64,000 bases of DNA from Datura wrightii (Eukaryota; Streptophyta; Magnoliopsida; Solanales; Solanaceae). Under the pieces are notes generated by a model that saw only the letters and a program-made list of their open reading frames with translations, had not been told where the DNA came from and did not search any database. Position 1 is the first letter of the stretch; each line of letters opens with the position of its first letter. The position numbers and the translations under genes were made by a program. Shown piece after piece: positions 44,999 to 57,246 of the stretch. The DNA is taken from NCBI GenBank assembly GCA_035772735.1, contig JASDFA010000016.1, forward strand, positions 151,478,501 to 151,542,500, read 5' to 3'.

Positions 44999-45715
44999 GG
45001 ACTTTAAAGGTAATTGGGATGATCATTTTCCCTTAATCAAGTTTGCTTATAATAACAGTTATCTCTCTAGTATTCAAATGGCACCGTTCGAGGCTCTCTA
45101 TGTGCGGAGGTGTAGATCTCCCATCGGCTGGTTTGAGGTTGGTGAGGCAGCTATGATAGGGCCCGTTTCGGTTCATGAGGCGATGGTGAAGGTTCAGTTT
45201 ATAAGGGATCGGTTGAAAACCGCTCAGAGTCATCAAGAATCATATGCCGATATGAGGAGGAGAGATCTGGAGTTTGAGGTGGACGATTGGGTATTCTAAA
45301 GGTATATCCCGTGAAGGGAGTCATGTGGTTTGGAAAGAAAGGGAAACTTAGTATCCACTATATTGGCCCCTACTGGGTTGTGAGAAGAGTTGGTAAGGTG
45401 GCGTATGAGTTGGACTTGCCCTCGGGGTTTTCTTTAGTTCATCCTATGTTTCAAGTGTCACTTTTGAAAAAGTGTTTGGGTGATCCAGCTTTAGTAGTCC
45501 TGATGGACAGCGTTGGTGTAAAAGACAACCTCAATTATGAAGAAGTACCCGTGGAAATATTAGATCGTCAAGTCCGTAGGCTAAGGAACAAGGAAGTAGC
45601 CTCAGTTAAGGTTTTATGGAGAAATCAGCATGTTGAGGGAGCTACATGGGAAGCCGAAGCAGATATGATGGCGAAATACCCACATTTATTCTCTACCAAC
45701 TCAGTTCTGACCTGA
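44999..45715 (+). pseudogene. F1 integrase C-terminus and chromodomain
   Basis: Resumes F1 pol directly after the F2 duplication: DFKGNWDDHFPLIKFAYNNS, IQMAPFEALYVRRCRSPIGW, RRRDLEFEVDDWVF, then one small frameshift at about 45295. The chromodomain frame 45287-45715 has VVRRVGKVAYELDLPS, VPVEILDRQVRRLRNKEVAS, ATWEAEADMMAKYPHLF and the natural stop at 45713. The chromodomain of 142 codons reads without stops. Confidence 0.87.
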
Positions 45716-45958
45716 GGTATCAGTTTTACTCTATGATTCTATCTAGTTTTCATGTTCAGTTCATGTGCGCAAGTTTCTTTTATTTGTATGAATGTGTATG
45801 TGAAGCATGAGATCAGTTCGGTTATGTTTTATGAATAGGAGATAGCCATTCCATAAAAATTTTGGTTAAAATGATCAGTATTCGACTATGATAATTGTAT
45901 GTCTTTGATTCCTGTTTGTCTCTAACATTCGAGGATGAATGTTCCCAAGGGGAGATAT

Positions 45959-48216
45959 TGTAATACCCCGGAAGTGCGTAGGAGTATACCCGAAAGTGAA
46001 AAGTTGAAAACTGCAGAAACTGGGGGAAAATATCTCAGGACGGGCTGAGGTATGACTCGTGGTGTCATATTAGGGGTCGTGGTTAGGTTCAGGCTGGGTA
46101 ATAGTGTAAACCACAGGTGACATGATGACTCATTGTAGGAAACAATGAATCGTTGATAGCAGTCGTGGGAAGGAACTGAGTTCATCAGGTGACTTGCAAT
46201 GGGCGTCCCAACAACCCGTTAGGAGAAGCCACGAGTCATTGGTTGTGGTCGTTGTTGGAGGTTAAGTTTTCTAGTAGGTTTGATGGAGAGAAATAACGAC
46301 TCATTGATTGTAGTGACGAGCCGTGGTGTGACCCGTTAGGAGATGAGATGCCAAGGTTCATGGGCAAACCACGGATGATGTAACGAGTCATGGGTTGAAA
46401 GGACGGGTTGTCCGACCATCCATTGGTTGGGTCCGAATGAAGACTTTCAGCAGTGCATTTGACGAGTGGCAGAACGGGTCGACATTGGTTACAACGACCT
46501 GTTAGATCCATCCATGGGTTCCACCCGACCAAATTTTAGGGCAGGTTCATTAAGGGTATTTTTGACTTTTTCACGATATAAGGCCCTAAACTACGTCGTT
46601 TTGGCTTGGGAAAGCTAGGTTTTTAAGAGAATGACCTATTTTAAACTCACATTCATGCATGCAAGGATATTGAAAGGTGATCTAAGGGGATTTTAAGCTT
46701 TTCTCTTCCATTCTTCCAATTTCACTCTTGGGCTTCTAAGGAGAGTTAAGATTTGATAATCCCAGGTATGTAAGGTCATCAATGGGTGGGTCCTTCCACA
46801 CACATACTCTTACTCTATGATTTTACTTATAGATTATCAAAAACTCATGGGGTTTTGTATTTGATTATATAAAATCTAATGATTTAATTATGGGTTTTGT
46901 GATTTTAAAATATTATTATAATCTATGAATTTTGATCATCTTTTGAGATTTAAATTGATTATAATATTGTTGATTTTGATTTTCTAAGTAATTAAGCTTA
47001 ACTATGCATGCCCCATGATAAATCGATTTATGATCTATTATCCTATCGATGTTCTTCACAAGCCCAACACGAATTATGTTTTCAATTATGAATTTATTAT
47101 GTTACCAATTATGATTTTATAAAATTCAAGCTATATGCATGATCTACAAGTATGTATGAATCTTATTATTCATGAATTATGTTTTTGGCCGACTCACAGG
47201 CCTTATGTCATGGCTAGTTTACATATGTTTAAGCATGTTTATGATTATAATGATTTAACTATCCCATAAACTCATTTATGTATTATTATGAGCACTATAT
47301 ATATTTCAGGAGTAGTATCAAACACCGAGTAGGTTCGGGGCTCAGGCTAAGCCCCAAATCTCATGAACTACGTGCCACTGTAGGTATGTTGGGACCCATG
47401 TTATACCTGGCCCAAATGTCCCTTTTCATGGTGATATCACACTTTCATGGTTCTATCCTTGTCAAGGTACGAACACCCTCCCGACTAGGGTTACATGTCG
47501 AGCATCATGTGTGCTCATATGGGGTATGTCGGTTAAGAGAATCTTCCACTGTTCCTCATGATTAATGCATGTTATGATTATGTATGTTGGCTCAGGTCAT
47601 GTTAAGTAAATCTCTTCTATCATGATTATGATTATGTTACATTGCGAATGTTTTGAAAATCTTGAGCCATATGATATGTCATTATGATTTACGATACGAG
47701 CATGATGTCCTACTCTTATGATCATTTATGAATTTCATACATGTTTTAAATGTCCGCTTTACTTACCTTCCATACTCACTACATTCCATGTACTGACCAC
47801 ATATTTTCTATGTTGTATCGTCTCATGATACAGGTCCCAGTTCTCAGGCTCATCCTCACCCATAGATAGATGCAGATTTTCTCTCAGCGCACTTGGTGAG
47901 TCCTCATGTTCCGAGGGCTACATGTTCACAGTCTATGTTATTCTTTTCAGTTTCTAGATGTTGGATTAGTTGGGGAGTTGTCCCATCAATCCACCTTTCA
48001 TGTTTAGAGGCTTATCAGACTACAAGTTGTATTCCGCTGTACTGTATAAGTCTTGTACTGATTTTCCCTTATGCTATGTTATGATTACGTTCTTTAGGTT
48101 AAGTCTTTCGCTCATGTGATTAAATTAGATGTATGCTCATGCCATGGGTCGACTTGGGCTCTCTCAGGGCTCCTTGTCCCGTGTCTATGATTCGGGTGTA
48201 TGTTTGGATCATGACA
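45959..48216 (+). repeat. 3' LTR of F1
   Basis: 2,258 bp, partner of 8811-11085. Palindrome block 46045-46510, TATAAG near 46577, CCTAAACTACGTCGTTTT at 46585-46602. Ends CATGACA, followed by duplication TGTAA. Confidence 0.88.
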
Positions 48217-48221
48217 TGTAA

Positions 48222-49715
48222 AAACAATCTTTTATAAGAAAAGATAAAATCTGGAAAATGTTGGATTTTAAACAACACCGATAGTAATAAACTGAAACTG
48301 ATACTAAGCCGTCTGAAAGCCTCTAACAACTGATAAGTTGCTAGGACAAGTCCCCAACTAACTTTAAAGTCTAAAAAGCTAAAAATGACAATAACTGAAA
48401 TAAAACCTCGGTCCTTGAAAGATGAGGACTCACTACTATCACTGCTGGGTATCGCCGATGAAGCTAGCTGCAGTGATGAGGCTGGGTACCTGAACCTATA
48501 TCATAAAATGATATAGCACATAGAGAGTATGCGATCCATACTTGGAATGTACTGAGTATGTGAGATGTAGATAAAACATAGATGTACTAGTAACTCATAA
48601 ACTAAACTAAAATGATAAGCAAAGACCATATGTGAAATCGGAAATACAACATATAGTCTGATATATATGAGATTTGACATATATGAGAATACTATAAGAA
48701 CAAATAAACTGAGTTAGGGTAATAAGCATATTTTGGTATTTGATAGACTGGAATGGACTGAGGACTTTGACGGTACTGTATTGTAGGAGTGGCGGTTAAC
48801 CGACATATAACCAAGTGAGCTAGACATGGAGTTCGATGTTTACTCCCCATCGATAGGGCCTACTATACCTAGCTAGGGTACAATGACTGGTCTATGTGAT
48901 TACTGACTGTAACACCCATTCGGGTCAAATTCCCTGGTGGCACATAGTTTTGGGAGCCTGTGTGCACTGAACCCGATCCACTCGGTGCTAAGTACTACTC
49001 CCAACTAAAGACACATAAATAAATATAGGTATCTGTAACTGTGCTATACTGATAGCTCTAAACTAATGTCCTAAGACTAGGTTAGGACAATTTGTCTGAA
49101 AGTGCCCTGAGAGTCTAAAGGACCTGATACTAATGGTGCTAAAATACAGGTAGTACTGATATTACTGAGTATGCTAAAATGTTACTAGAACGATAAAGCA
49201 TAGGATATAAATCATGCATATATATGAAAGATCATACTGTTCAAAGACATTTCTAAATCACAAAGTGAAGTATCACAGTCATGTAAAAATAAAAAAGTAT
49301 AGAGAGATATTTTACCAGTTGATATCAATAACACAATTAGAATAAAATATTGATTCTGGAAACTCTAAAAGACTTAACAGATAGGGAAATTCAACATCTG
49401 GAAGAAAATCGTATTCCATGATTTCCAGGAAACTTGAAAGAAAGCTAGGGTTCATTGGTTAGTTTAGGGCACAAGGGTGAAAGGAATACCCATGCTAAAT
49501 CCCCACATACCTGTAGAAGAATTCTCAGAGGAAGCTCTTGAAATCTTGAGAAGAAGACGAAGCGCTATCTCTTGCCCTGACAGGCCTGTCTGAGTTCTTA
49601 CGATGAAAGTCTGAGTAATTAGGAAAGAAATGAGGAGAGAGGGTTGACTACTCCCCCTAAATCCCCCCTCCACCAATCCCAATACGATGTAGTTTAGGAA
49701 CTAAAATAGCAGAAA
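48222..49715 (-). repeat. F4 chromovirus LTR, second piece
   Basis: Continues the minus-strand LTR begun at 8672-8810. On the minus strand the conserved start region CCTAAACTACATCGTATT is at 49681-49698. U3 upstream of it, where a palindrome block would be expected, was separated or lost when F5 joined at 49716. Otherwise noncoding. Confidence 0.65.
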
Positions 49716-52700
49716 TGTTACACCCCATGAGTTTTTATCGTTTAACCGATGCGTTCATACGTATGTCGAGAGTTTTAGAGTGCGACACATATGGAAAAAG
49801 GCTTAGGGAATGAACGAATGAGCACGAAATTGAGTGATAAGGAGGACGAAGCCCGAGGCAAGGCGCCCCAGGCACCGCGTCACGCCACACCCTCGGCGCA
49901 AGGGCCAACGTGTTGCGTCCCTTCCTCAGCGCAATGGGCGGCATGTCGCGCCCATGTTTTGGCACTACGGGTGGTGTGCCGTGCCCCCGCCACCACCCTC
50001 GCTATATATAAGTCCTCCTTGAAGATGTTAAAACATTCACAAACATTTCGTTCGGCTTGAATAGAGAGAGCAGTGTGGGTTTTGAGTATTTTTTTTTCTG
50101 ATTAAGCTACCAAACTCCATCCAAACACAAATTAACTTCGAATAACAAGTTCTAGGCTTACAGGAAGCATCTCTGTGAAGTTATTTCTTGAAAATTCGCT
50201 CGGTGTACCAAAACCCCGCCAAGTAAAAGTTGTTGGAATTACTTTAAATTGAGTCCTGAACAGCCACAGGCAATAGGTAAGTATTTCTTTCTTCTAAACT
50301 CTCAAAAAATTGGGAGTTTTTGACCGAGTTAAATAGGGTTGAATTATAGTTAATATTAATATCGAAAGATATCATTGGTTGTTGACTCCTACTATTGAAA
50401 TAACTTTATTCTCTCAGCATAAAGGCTGCAAGTGGATTGAATTGATGGCTCCAGGTTCGAAATTGTTTAGGTGAACGAAAGTCGGCATTCGAAGTATGTT
50501 AAGGCTTATCCCTTCGGCAAGTTATTCTTGTCATATAATGATACGACCTATGTTCCTGAGTGGAGATAAAAATTTTATATGTTGTAACTAGCTGTTTCTA
50601 GTAGATTATGATTATATAAGTTGTGGTTAGCTGCTAAAAGAAGTATTAAGTATATACTGCAGTGTCCCTCATCGAGAAAGGGTATGTTCAGTGTGACTAA
50701 CGCCAAGAGCATTGTAGAGATTTCCCTAGTTTATTTATTTAATATTTAGAAGTATCCTAAAGTTTTGTTGTCATGCCAGGGCCTTAGAAGTTTAGGTTTA
50801 GCTGTTGGGCCTGGCTCAGTGAGTTGGACAATTTAAGGTGCAGCGGGGCATTATAAATATTTAATTGACACCTGTATAGACAGTAAAGCTTGCCCAGAGG
50901 CTGTTGGCATTCCTTGACGTCTCTAGGGACAGAAATTGGATAGAATGGTCTTACCCTAGAGTCAGTGGCATCCAAGGTTTCCTAGTGAAATGAGTGATAG
51001 CCTGCCATCAAATAGTCACTGCTAGTGACTGTTAATTTCAGACGACTTAGTGTTTGTCATACAGGTCGTTCAGGAAGTCATTCTAGTTGTACAAGTCAGA
51101 CAGACCCGTGGGTACCCTAAGGAGGGAACCTTATTAGTAGGTGAATGTGGGGCCAAAGCCCCAGCCTGCTTTTGTAAGATACTTAGGTACAGGTTGCTAT
51201 GAGTAGCTAAGTTTAGATAGACTTACCTACGGGGTTAACAATCGTCCAACAAAGACATATGAAATCTGAACAGACCAAGTTGAGGTCTAAGGGACTAGAA
51301 CCATGTTAGTACAATATTACCTTTAGGATAAGAATTATAGTAAGCTGTCTATGGAAGATTAGGGGTTGACTGGTCAGGAGCATGTTCGATTAGTAGCAGC
51401 TCCACAGTTATCCAAACAAAGAAACTAAGTAGTTGGTCATCTGTGAGCTTACAGTTTGCTTATGAGCTATTGTTGTCCTAGCATGACATTCAAAGTATTT
51501 GTTAGGCCACTCCAGTTCTCGCCCTATGCGGTGTAGACCATTAAAGATTATGATCACTACCAGGATCCTCTGATTAGATGTAGGCACACGGGGTGTGCCT
51601 GTTGGCAGTTATGCAGACTATCCTAGGGGAGAGTAGCGGTCGCGTTAGTCCTTGAGAGCCAGATATGCCTTTTGAGTGGCTAGATTGAGACCAAAGTGCA
51701 GTATATTGGTTGGGATTAACCCCACATAGGATAGCCTTCCGTTGACCAACTTCAGGGTTGCTAACTGTGTCATCGCCTATGGGGCTATTGATCGCTTGGA
51801 GCTATATCATAATGTCATCACCTACGGGGATAATGATCGCTCCAAGGAGCTATATGATGTTCGACGGGACCATACTCAGGCTTAGGCCATATTTACGTCC
51901 ACTAACGTATGGACCTCTTTTTATACTCTATCGGCATCACTGACCCTCCGTTGAGCCTTGTGTGCCTAGGGTGTAGTTATAGGGGCCCAACAGGCCCAGA
52001 CAAAGTTATAGGAGTCTAGCGGACACAAATGCGGACCCAGAACCCAGGTAGGTTGGCTATAGTACCAGTAGAATCCTAGGAACCTGAATAGCGGTATATA
52101 GATTGAACTATACTTGCCAAGGATTATGGGGGCCCCGGTAGGTTATTTCTGTGTTGCTTGCACCTTTCAGGCTTAGGGGGCCAGGTTAGGTTCTTAGTTC
52201 TATTCTTGCCTGCTAGTTATAGCTTATGAATGTATAGTCGTACAGCTTCAGCTCATATAAGTGTAGTGGTTTATTAGATGTAGGTTATGGATAAGGACAT
52301 TTACAGGTTAACTTCTGCCCCTTCTTGTTTATCACTTTTAGTTCTTTATAAGCATTTATTCATCTTTTCATTACAGCCTTACATATTCGATACATATTGT
52401 ACTAATGCCCAATTATGGGGCGCTGCATACTTGCCTACAGGTTTAGACAGACAACATTTGGGACCTTCATTAGCAGCCGTTCAGGGTGAGCAGATTGGTT
52501 GACTCCTTTTATTTGGAATTTCCAGGTAGTAGAGGCTACCTGTTTTTTATTTTTATATAGCAATTATGTAGGCTGGGGCCCTGTCCTGACCACTATTTGT
52601 ATTCTTAAAGGCTTGCAGACTACAGTCTTCAATTAGTTGGTTGTTGTTAGTCGTGTGGGGCCTATGTATGTCTTATTTTACATGTTGGGCATGTGGGGCC

Positions 52701-52815
52701 TAGTTTAGCTGGTTAGTTAGCAGCCTTGTTGGCTATAGTATGAGTATGACCGTCTGTTTTCCTTCTGTTATAACTAGACAGCATGGTAGTCTTATTGGCC
52801 CCATGACTTGTTCAG
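49716..52815 (+). repeat. F5 LTR (related to F3), truncated at its 3' end
   Basis: Starts TGTTACACCCCATGAG. Its later part resembles the reverse of F3 LTRs: GGCTGGGGCCCTGTCCTGA with GGCTTGCAGAC (52570-52625), and ACTAGACAGCATGGTAGTCTTATTGGCC near 52773-52800 against 34120-34145. By that alignment about 250 bases of the LTR end are missing, and the sequence passes into another LTR near 52815. No primer site or coding region follows. Small frames here are not genes. The right boundary is uncertain by tens of bases. Confidence 0.6.
49850..50012 (+). promoter_or_regulatory. F5 LTR promoter: GC-rich block plus TATA
   Basis: A CG-rich block (49850-49995) with GGCGCAAGGGCC, CAACGTGTTGCGTCCC, CAGCGCAATGGGCGGC and CATGTCGCGCCCATG precedes TATATATAAG at 50003-50012. 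Same place as in the other families, different words. Confidence 0.6.
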
Positions 52816-53653
52816 TCAGTCGGGGTCAAGGATGAGGAGCAGATAGGAGGAATTGGGCAGTGCACCTAACAGGTGGGCCACCATGACTCGTTGGGTGCAC
52901 TACAAGTCGTGGTGTGCCCGGTGGTGAGCCCCAGGTGAATATTAGCAGAGAAGGCAACAGAAGGTGACCACGAGTCGTGGTTACCAGTGAAGAACCGTTA
53001 GGTCCGTCGTGGGAACCCTTTGAGGAAAATTGGCAGTGCACTTGACAACAGGAGATCAAGACTCGTGCCCAGTGGTAACGATTCGTCTAGTCCCTCGTTG
53101 GGACTAACAGTCTTTTTCCTGCGAATTTAATAAGGGATTATCCATAATTCCTATGATCCTAAGGCCTAAACTACGTTGTTTTAAACTATGAATAGTGAGT
53201 ATTAAGTGGGGTAAGTTCATTCTAAGCTATTCCTATTCATGCATGCAAGTTTAGGGGCTTTGAAGAGGTGATCAACTCTAGTCCTCCAAGTTCTTCATCA
53301 ATTCTGCATTGGGTAATCAAGGGAGTTGTAGAATTAGTCCTTCTCAGGTATGTAGGGTTATGAACGGGTGAAATTGTTCACACCCATGCCCAGCTCCTCT
53401 CTAATTCATGAAATTCTATGGAAATTTCTATGGGGTTTTATCCCAATTCTTATGAAATCCTTATGATCTATCTATGGGTTAATTCCTCTCATGTATAAAT
53501 CCATGTTTTATGAATCATGGGCGGATTTTACAACTATTTAAATTATAAACTTATGGAATTAAACTTCTACAAAACTATGCCCAATTATGTATGTTTCATG
53601 ATAAATCAAGTTATGATTCTACTTTGATTTTGATGTTCATTAACCCATTATGA
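52816..53653 (+). repeat. Chromovirus (F1/F2-like) LTR fragment with palindrome block
   Basis: Block 52855-53105 has CAGTGCACCTAACAGG, CACGAGTCGTGG and CAGTGCACTTGAC (53034-53046). The start region CCTAAACTACGTTGTTTT is at 53165-53182 and CATTCATGCATGCAAG-like R/U5 follows. F3b interrupts it at 53653. Its left edge is joined to F5 without a duplication. Confidence 0.7.
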
Positions 53654-56339
53654 TGTCACACCCCACCATGGGGGGTATGACGGGCTCCTGGTGCCTACTA
53701 GACTCTGGCTCTATTTCAAAAAACGAACCGGCTATATAGTGGCTGTAAATACAGCCCCCGGCCGATTAGGCCTATAGCCACCTGCAAGGCACAACAGCTA
53801 GGCAGTCTATAATCTGAAGCAACTGCTATTCACATTTGTGACCGACAAGGTCACTAACTATAACTAGAAGAAGGCCCCACGCGACCAACATCAACAACTA
53901 AACACATATATACATGCACGGTCCCACACGACCGGCTCCACCACCATAGGGAAACATCAGACTGCAAGCCTCTAGGAAGTAATAATAGAATGATCGGGAC
54001 AGGGCCCCGACCTACCCAAACTGTAATAAAAAAGGAAATAGGAGCAACCTCCGACTGTCTAGCTCCGGAGGATAGGAGCTGACAACTCTGCTGACTGGAT
54101 CATGAGGGATCGACTCCTTGTCTATGTGTACCTGCAGGTAAGCCATGTAGCGCCCCCACGGGCGTCAGTACCATAGGTACTGAGCATGTAAAGCAAACTG
54201 AAATATACAACTGAAATGGGTAACAACAATAACATGAAATACAAGCAGGAAGTAGCTGAGTCTATCTTGCTGAGGATAACTGGGGAGAGTTTACCTATTC
54301 TGTAACTAAACTGAGCATACCTGACGACGTGTCGTCGTACTGTCTATCAGTATCTAGTAGCACATATAGATATACATATAAATACACACAATACCTGACC
54401 GACCCCCATAAGCCAGAAGGTGCCAACTAACAGAACAATCTATTTACCCCTACTCGGGTCTAAACCAACCAAAAATAAGTCACTCCACTCATCTGATAAC
54501 TGTGAGCTCCTCCTACCGGCCCCCTTGGGTACGTAGCTCAGGCCTTGGCCTCTCTGACAATAAACTGTGTCTGAGTTCGAAGACTCCTGCCTCTGGGCGC
54601 AAGCGCTCAACGGGGTAATCTACTGCTGTATCTGTGACTGAAACTCCCCCTGGGTGTAAACAAGCGACAGGGTAATTTTATAAAAATCTATATCTGAAAC
54701 TGCCCCCGGCCACAAGCGCACACAGAGTAGTCTGCCCCTGTAAACAGGGTAATCTATCTCTGCGCAGAGTAAACTGACTGCCCCTGCAAGTAGGGTAATC
54801 TGAACCATATTATTATGGTGGTCAGCCATCATCATCCTCTAGGCGGACGACATCGCCTAGCTGGGGGCGGTATCTGAATCTTGTATCGACACAACTATAA
54901 CCCAGGGGTGGCGGGGATGCTAAAGGATACCCACATGCCATAACAAGTCTCAACATGCAAAACACATACACAGCAAGCACGCTTAAATGAAAAATACTAA
55001 TCATATTCTCTTCTTTTATTTCAACGCCAGTCCGTATTAAACAACTGATGCTATATTCTATTTGCATTGTTTCTGAATGTTGGGCTAATTGATACCTGGC
55101 CTTTATCTGTTTATCTGATTATTGTTACCCGTGATCTGAAGCTATATCAGTTTCTAGAGCCATATCTATTTGTGGAGCGACATCTGTATCTGGAGCTATT
55201 TCTATATCTGATTACTGATCTGATTACATCTGATATAACTCAATAACATAGGACATGCCATCTATAACTGGATATAACTCAATAACATAAGATGTGTTAT
55301 CTATTACCGGATACAGTCTCAACAAATGTAATACATACTATCTGTAATCTTGCTAATTCATTATACTACTTTTACAACTTCCATCCTGGGTATTACGTAT
55401 GAACATGATGAGCTACTAGCTGATACCACATTACTATCTAAAATCATCTGACTATTCGTTGTTCTGATTATCGCATGATGCGTAATGATATACTAGCATG
55501 CTTGCTGGAAATTGTACTAAAATCGTTCCTGTACGCTGGGTATTTGTCAATAGCCTTTATTCTATTCATTTTCTGGACTGTGCTTCCTGGCTTGCCGAAA
55601 GAATAGCTTCACATACCTTAACCTCGGTTTATCCGATTAACGGACGAAGCTCGGTCAGTACTCCAGCTGTTTCTCCCAACTGCATTTACATATATGTCAA
55701 TTAAAACTAAATACACCAATATTCTTAAAGAAAACGTCACTTTCGATATATATATAGCCCAAACTTTGGCTTATCGAAAAACGGTCGGAAACTTGCTATT
55801 TCTCGAAAGTCCAGAAGGGAGAAATACTCACTTTAGGGATCGGAGTATATTGACACTAATTTGGAGCAATTCCACTTACCTTAGTTCAGTAGCACGATGA
55901 TTCGCCGGTCGAATTTCGCGAAACTAAATCCGTAGGAATGCTCCTTACTACTTAATACCTCAGTATCTGGAGTTAATTTGAGTTTGGACCACGTTTGACG
56001 GCGTAATCGGACGATAATTTAATGGTACTTTCACACCCTCCTTGTTTTCTCGCGAGTTCTGGAAATTATTTGATGAAAATGAAATTAAAAACCAAAGTTG
56101 GAGGCTTATATACTTGGGCCTGGACAGGGCCAACGTGTCACGGAGCCAACGCCAAGGCTCCACCTCCGTGACATGTTGCCATCGCGGAGGGGCTCTGCCC
56201 CGGCTCATTCCGCGATGGTTCGACAGGTTTCTCATCCGGTCTTTTCCCGGGCCTTTTTCTAGCATGTTTGGCCTTCAAATACTGTTAACCAACACGTGAA
56301 TAAGCCTTCTATGTGTTGGGAATTTTACGGGATATAACA
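53654..56339 (-). repeat. 3' LTR of F3b
   Basis: 2,686 bp, plus-strand TGTCACACCCCACC to GATATAACA. Matches F3a LTRs over most of its length but carries a different palindrome block. Degenerate repeats with CCCTGTAAACAGGG-type palindromes lie at 54590-54810, in the transcribed part. Confidence 0.87.
56105..56230 (-). promoter_or_regulatory. F3b LTR promoter with family A-type palindromes
   Basis: Minus-strand TATATAAG (56105-56112). Next to it, 56115-56230 holds CGTGTCACGGAGCC, CCTCCGTGACATGTTGCC and CCATCGCGGAGG, the vocabulary of LTR family A. Flanks (GTTGGAGGCTT on one side, CCCGGGCCTTTTTCTAGCAT on the other) are the same as in F3a, whose block is CGCATTC/GAATGCG. Confidence 0.75.
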
Positions 56340-56606
56340 TTCTCCCCCCTTAAGAACATTCGTCCTCTAATGTAAACTTCTATCTAGAGGACTTCTCAAC
56401 TTACTCGACTTGTTTCTAGAAAAATTTCGGCAGAGTTTCCCTTGTAATATAGACTATCCCAAAAACCTAAAATGCAGAAAAGTCCCACACAGGTACTCCA
56501 CATAATACTATAGTATTTAAATGACAGACTAAAATAGACCTTCTCATTTATATGTATACTATAAGGCACTGCATAAGATAATAATACTAATATACCTGTC
56601 GCCTGA

Positions 56607-57246
56607 CTAGGCTTGAAATGAATGAGGGTATCTAGTCTTCATATCTTCCTCAGCCTCCCAGGTCATCTCCTCTCGGTTGACGCAATATCTTTAGTTCTCA
56701 ATCTACGAATCTATCTGTCTAAGATGGCTACTGGAACTTCTTCATATGCTAACTCTTCTGTGACCTGGACATCCTGAACTGGAACAACTGTGGAAGGGTC
56801 TCGTATGAACTTCCTCAACATAGATACATGGAATACTGGGTGAACAGACGCTAACTCTGGAGGAAAGTTCAATTCGTATGCAACTCGGCCTATTCTTCAC
56901 CGAATCTAATATAGCCCAATGAACCTCGGGCTAAGCTTGCCTTTCCTGCCAAATCTCATCACCCCTTTCATTGAAGACACTTTCAAATATACCCAGTCAC
57001 CCACTGCAAATTCTAGATTTCTGCGCCACATATCCACATAAGACTTCTGGCGGCTCTGAGCAGTCAGTAGGCGTTCTCTGATAAACTTTACCTTCTCCTA
57101 TGACTGTTGAATGATGTCTGGCCCAATCAACGCTGATTCTCCCACTTCAAACCAGCCAACCGACGATCTGCATTTTCGCCCATATAATGCTTCAAAGGGC
57201 GCCATTTGGATGGCTGAATGATAACTGTTATTATAGGCAAATTCAA
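56607..57246 (-). pseudogene. F3b integrase C-terminus and chromodomain
   Basis: Minus strand: SALIGPDIIQQS then a stop, RRNLEFAVGDWVYLKVSSMK, GRVAYELNFPPELASVHPVF and a chromodomain with VPVAILDRQIDRLRTKDIAS. About 35 bases present in F3a (29545-29580) are deleted near 56680, removing the middle of the chromodomain, before MTWEAEEDMKTRYPHSFQA and the stop at 56607. Confidence 0.82.

Larger units (their letters stand above)
8811..48216 (+). mobile_element. Chromovirus F1 (Tekay/Del type), the host of three nested insertions
   Basis: 5' LTR 8811-11085, primer site, gag-pol split into four pieces (11294-13510, 24555-24584, 26015-27660, 44999-45715), polypurine tract CAAGGGGAGATAT (45946-45958), 3' LTR 45959-48216. 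The target duplication TGTAA is at 8806-8810 and 48217-48221. Its own sequence is about 10 kb; the other 29 kb is inserted. Clade assignment rests on the initiator-Met primer site, long LTRs and C-terminal chromodomain. The LTRs differ at roughly one base in sixteen over a 200-base sample I compared by eye, so it is not young. Confidence 0.88.

Noticed and set aside
49791..50060. 89-codon Ala/Arg-rich frame
   Set aside because: Lies over the GC-rich repeat block and TATA of the F5 LTR; composition explains the open frame.
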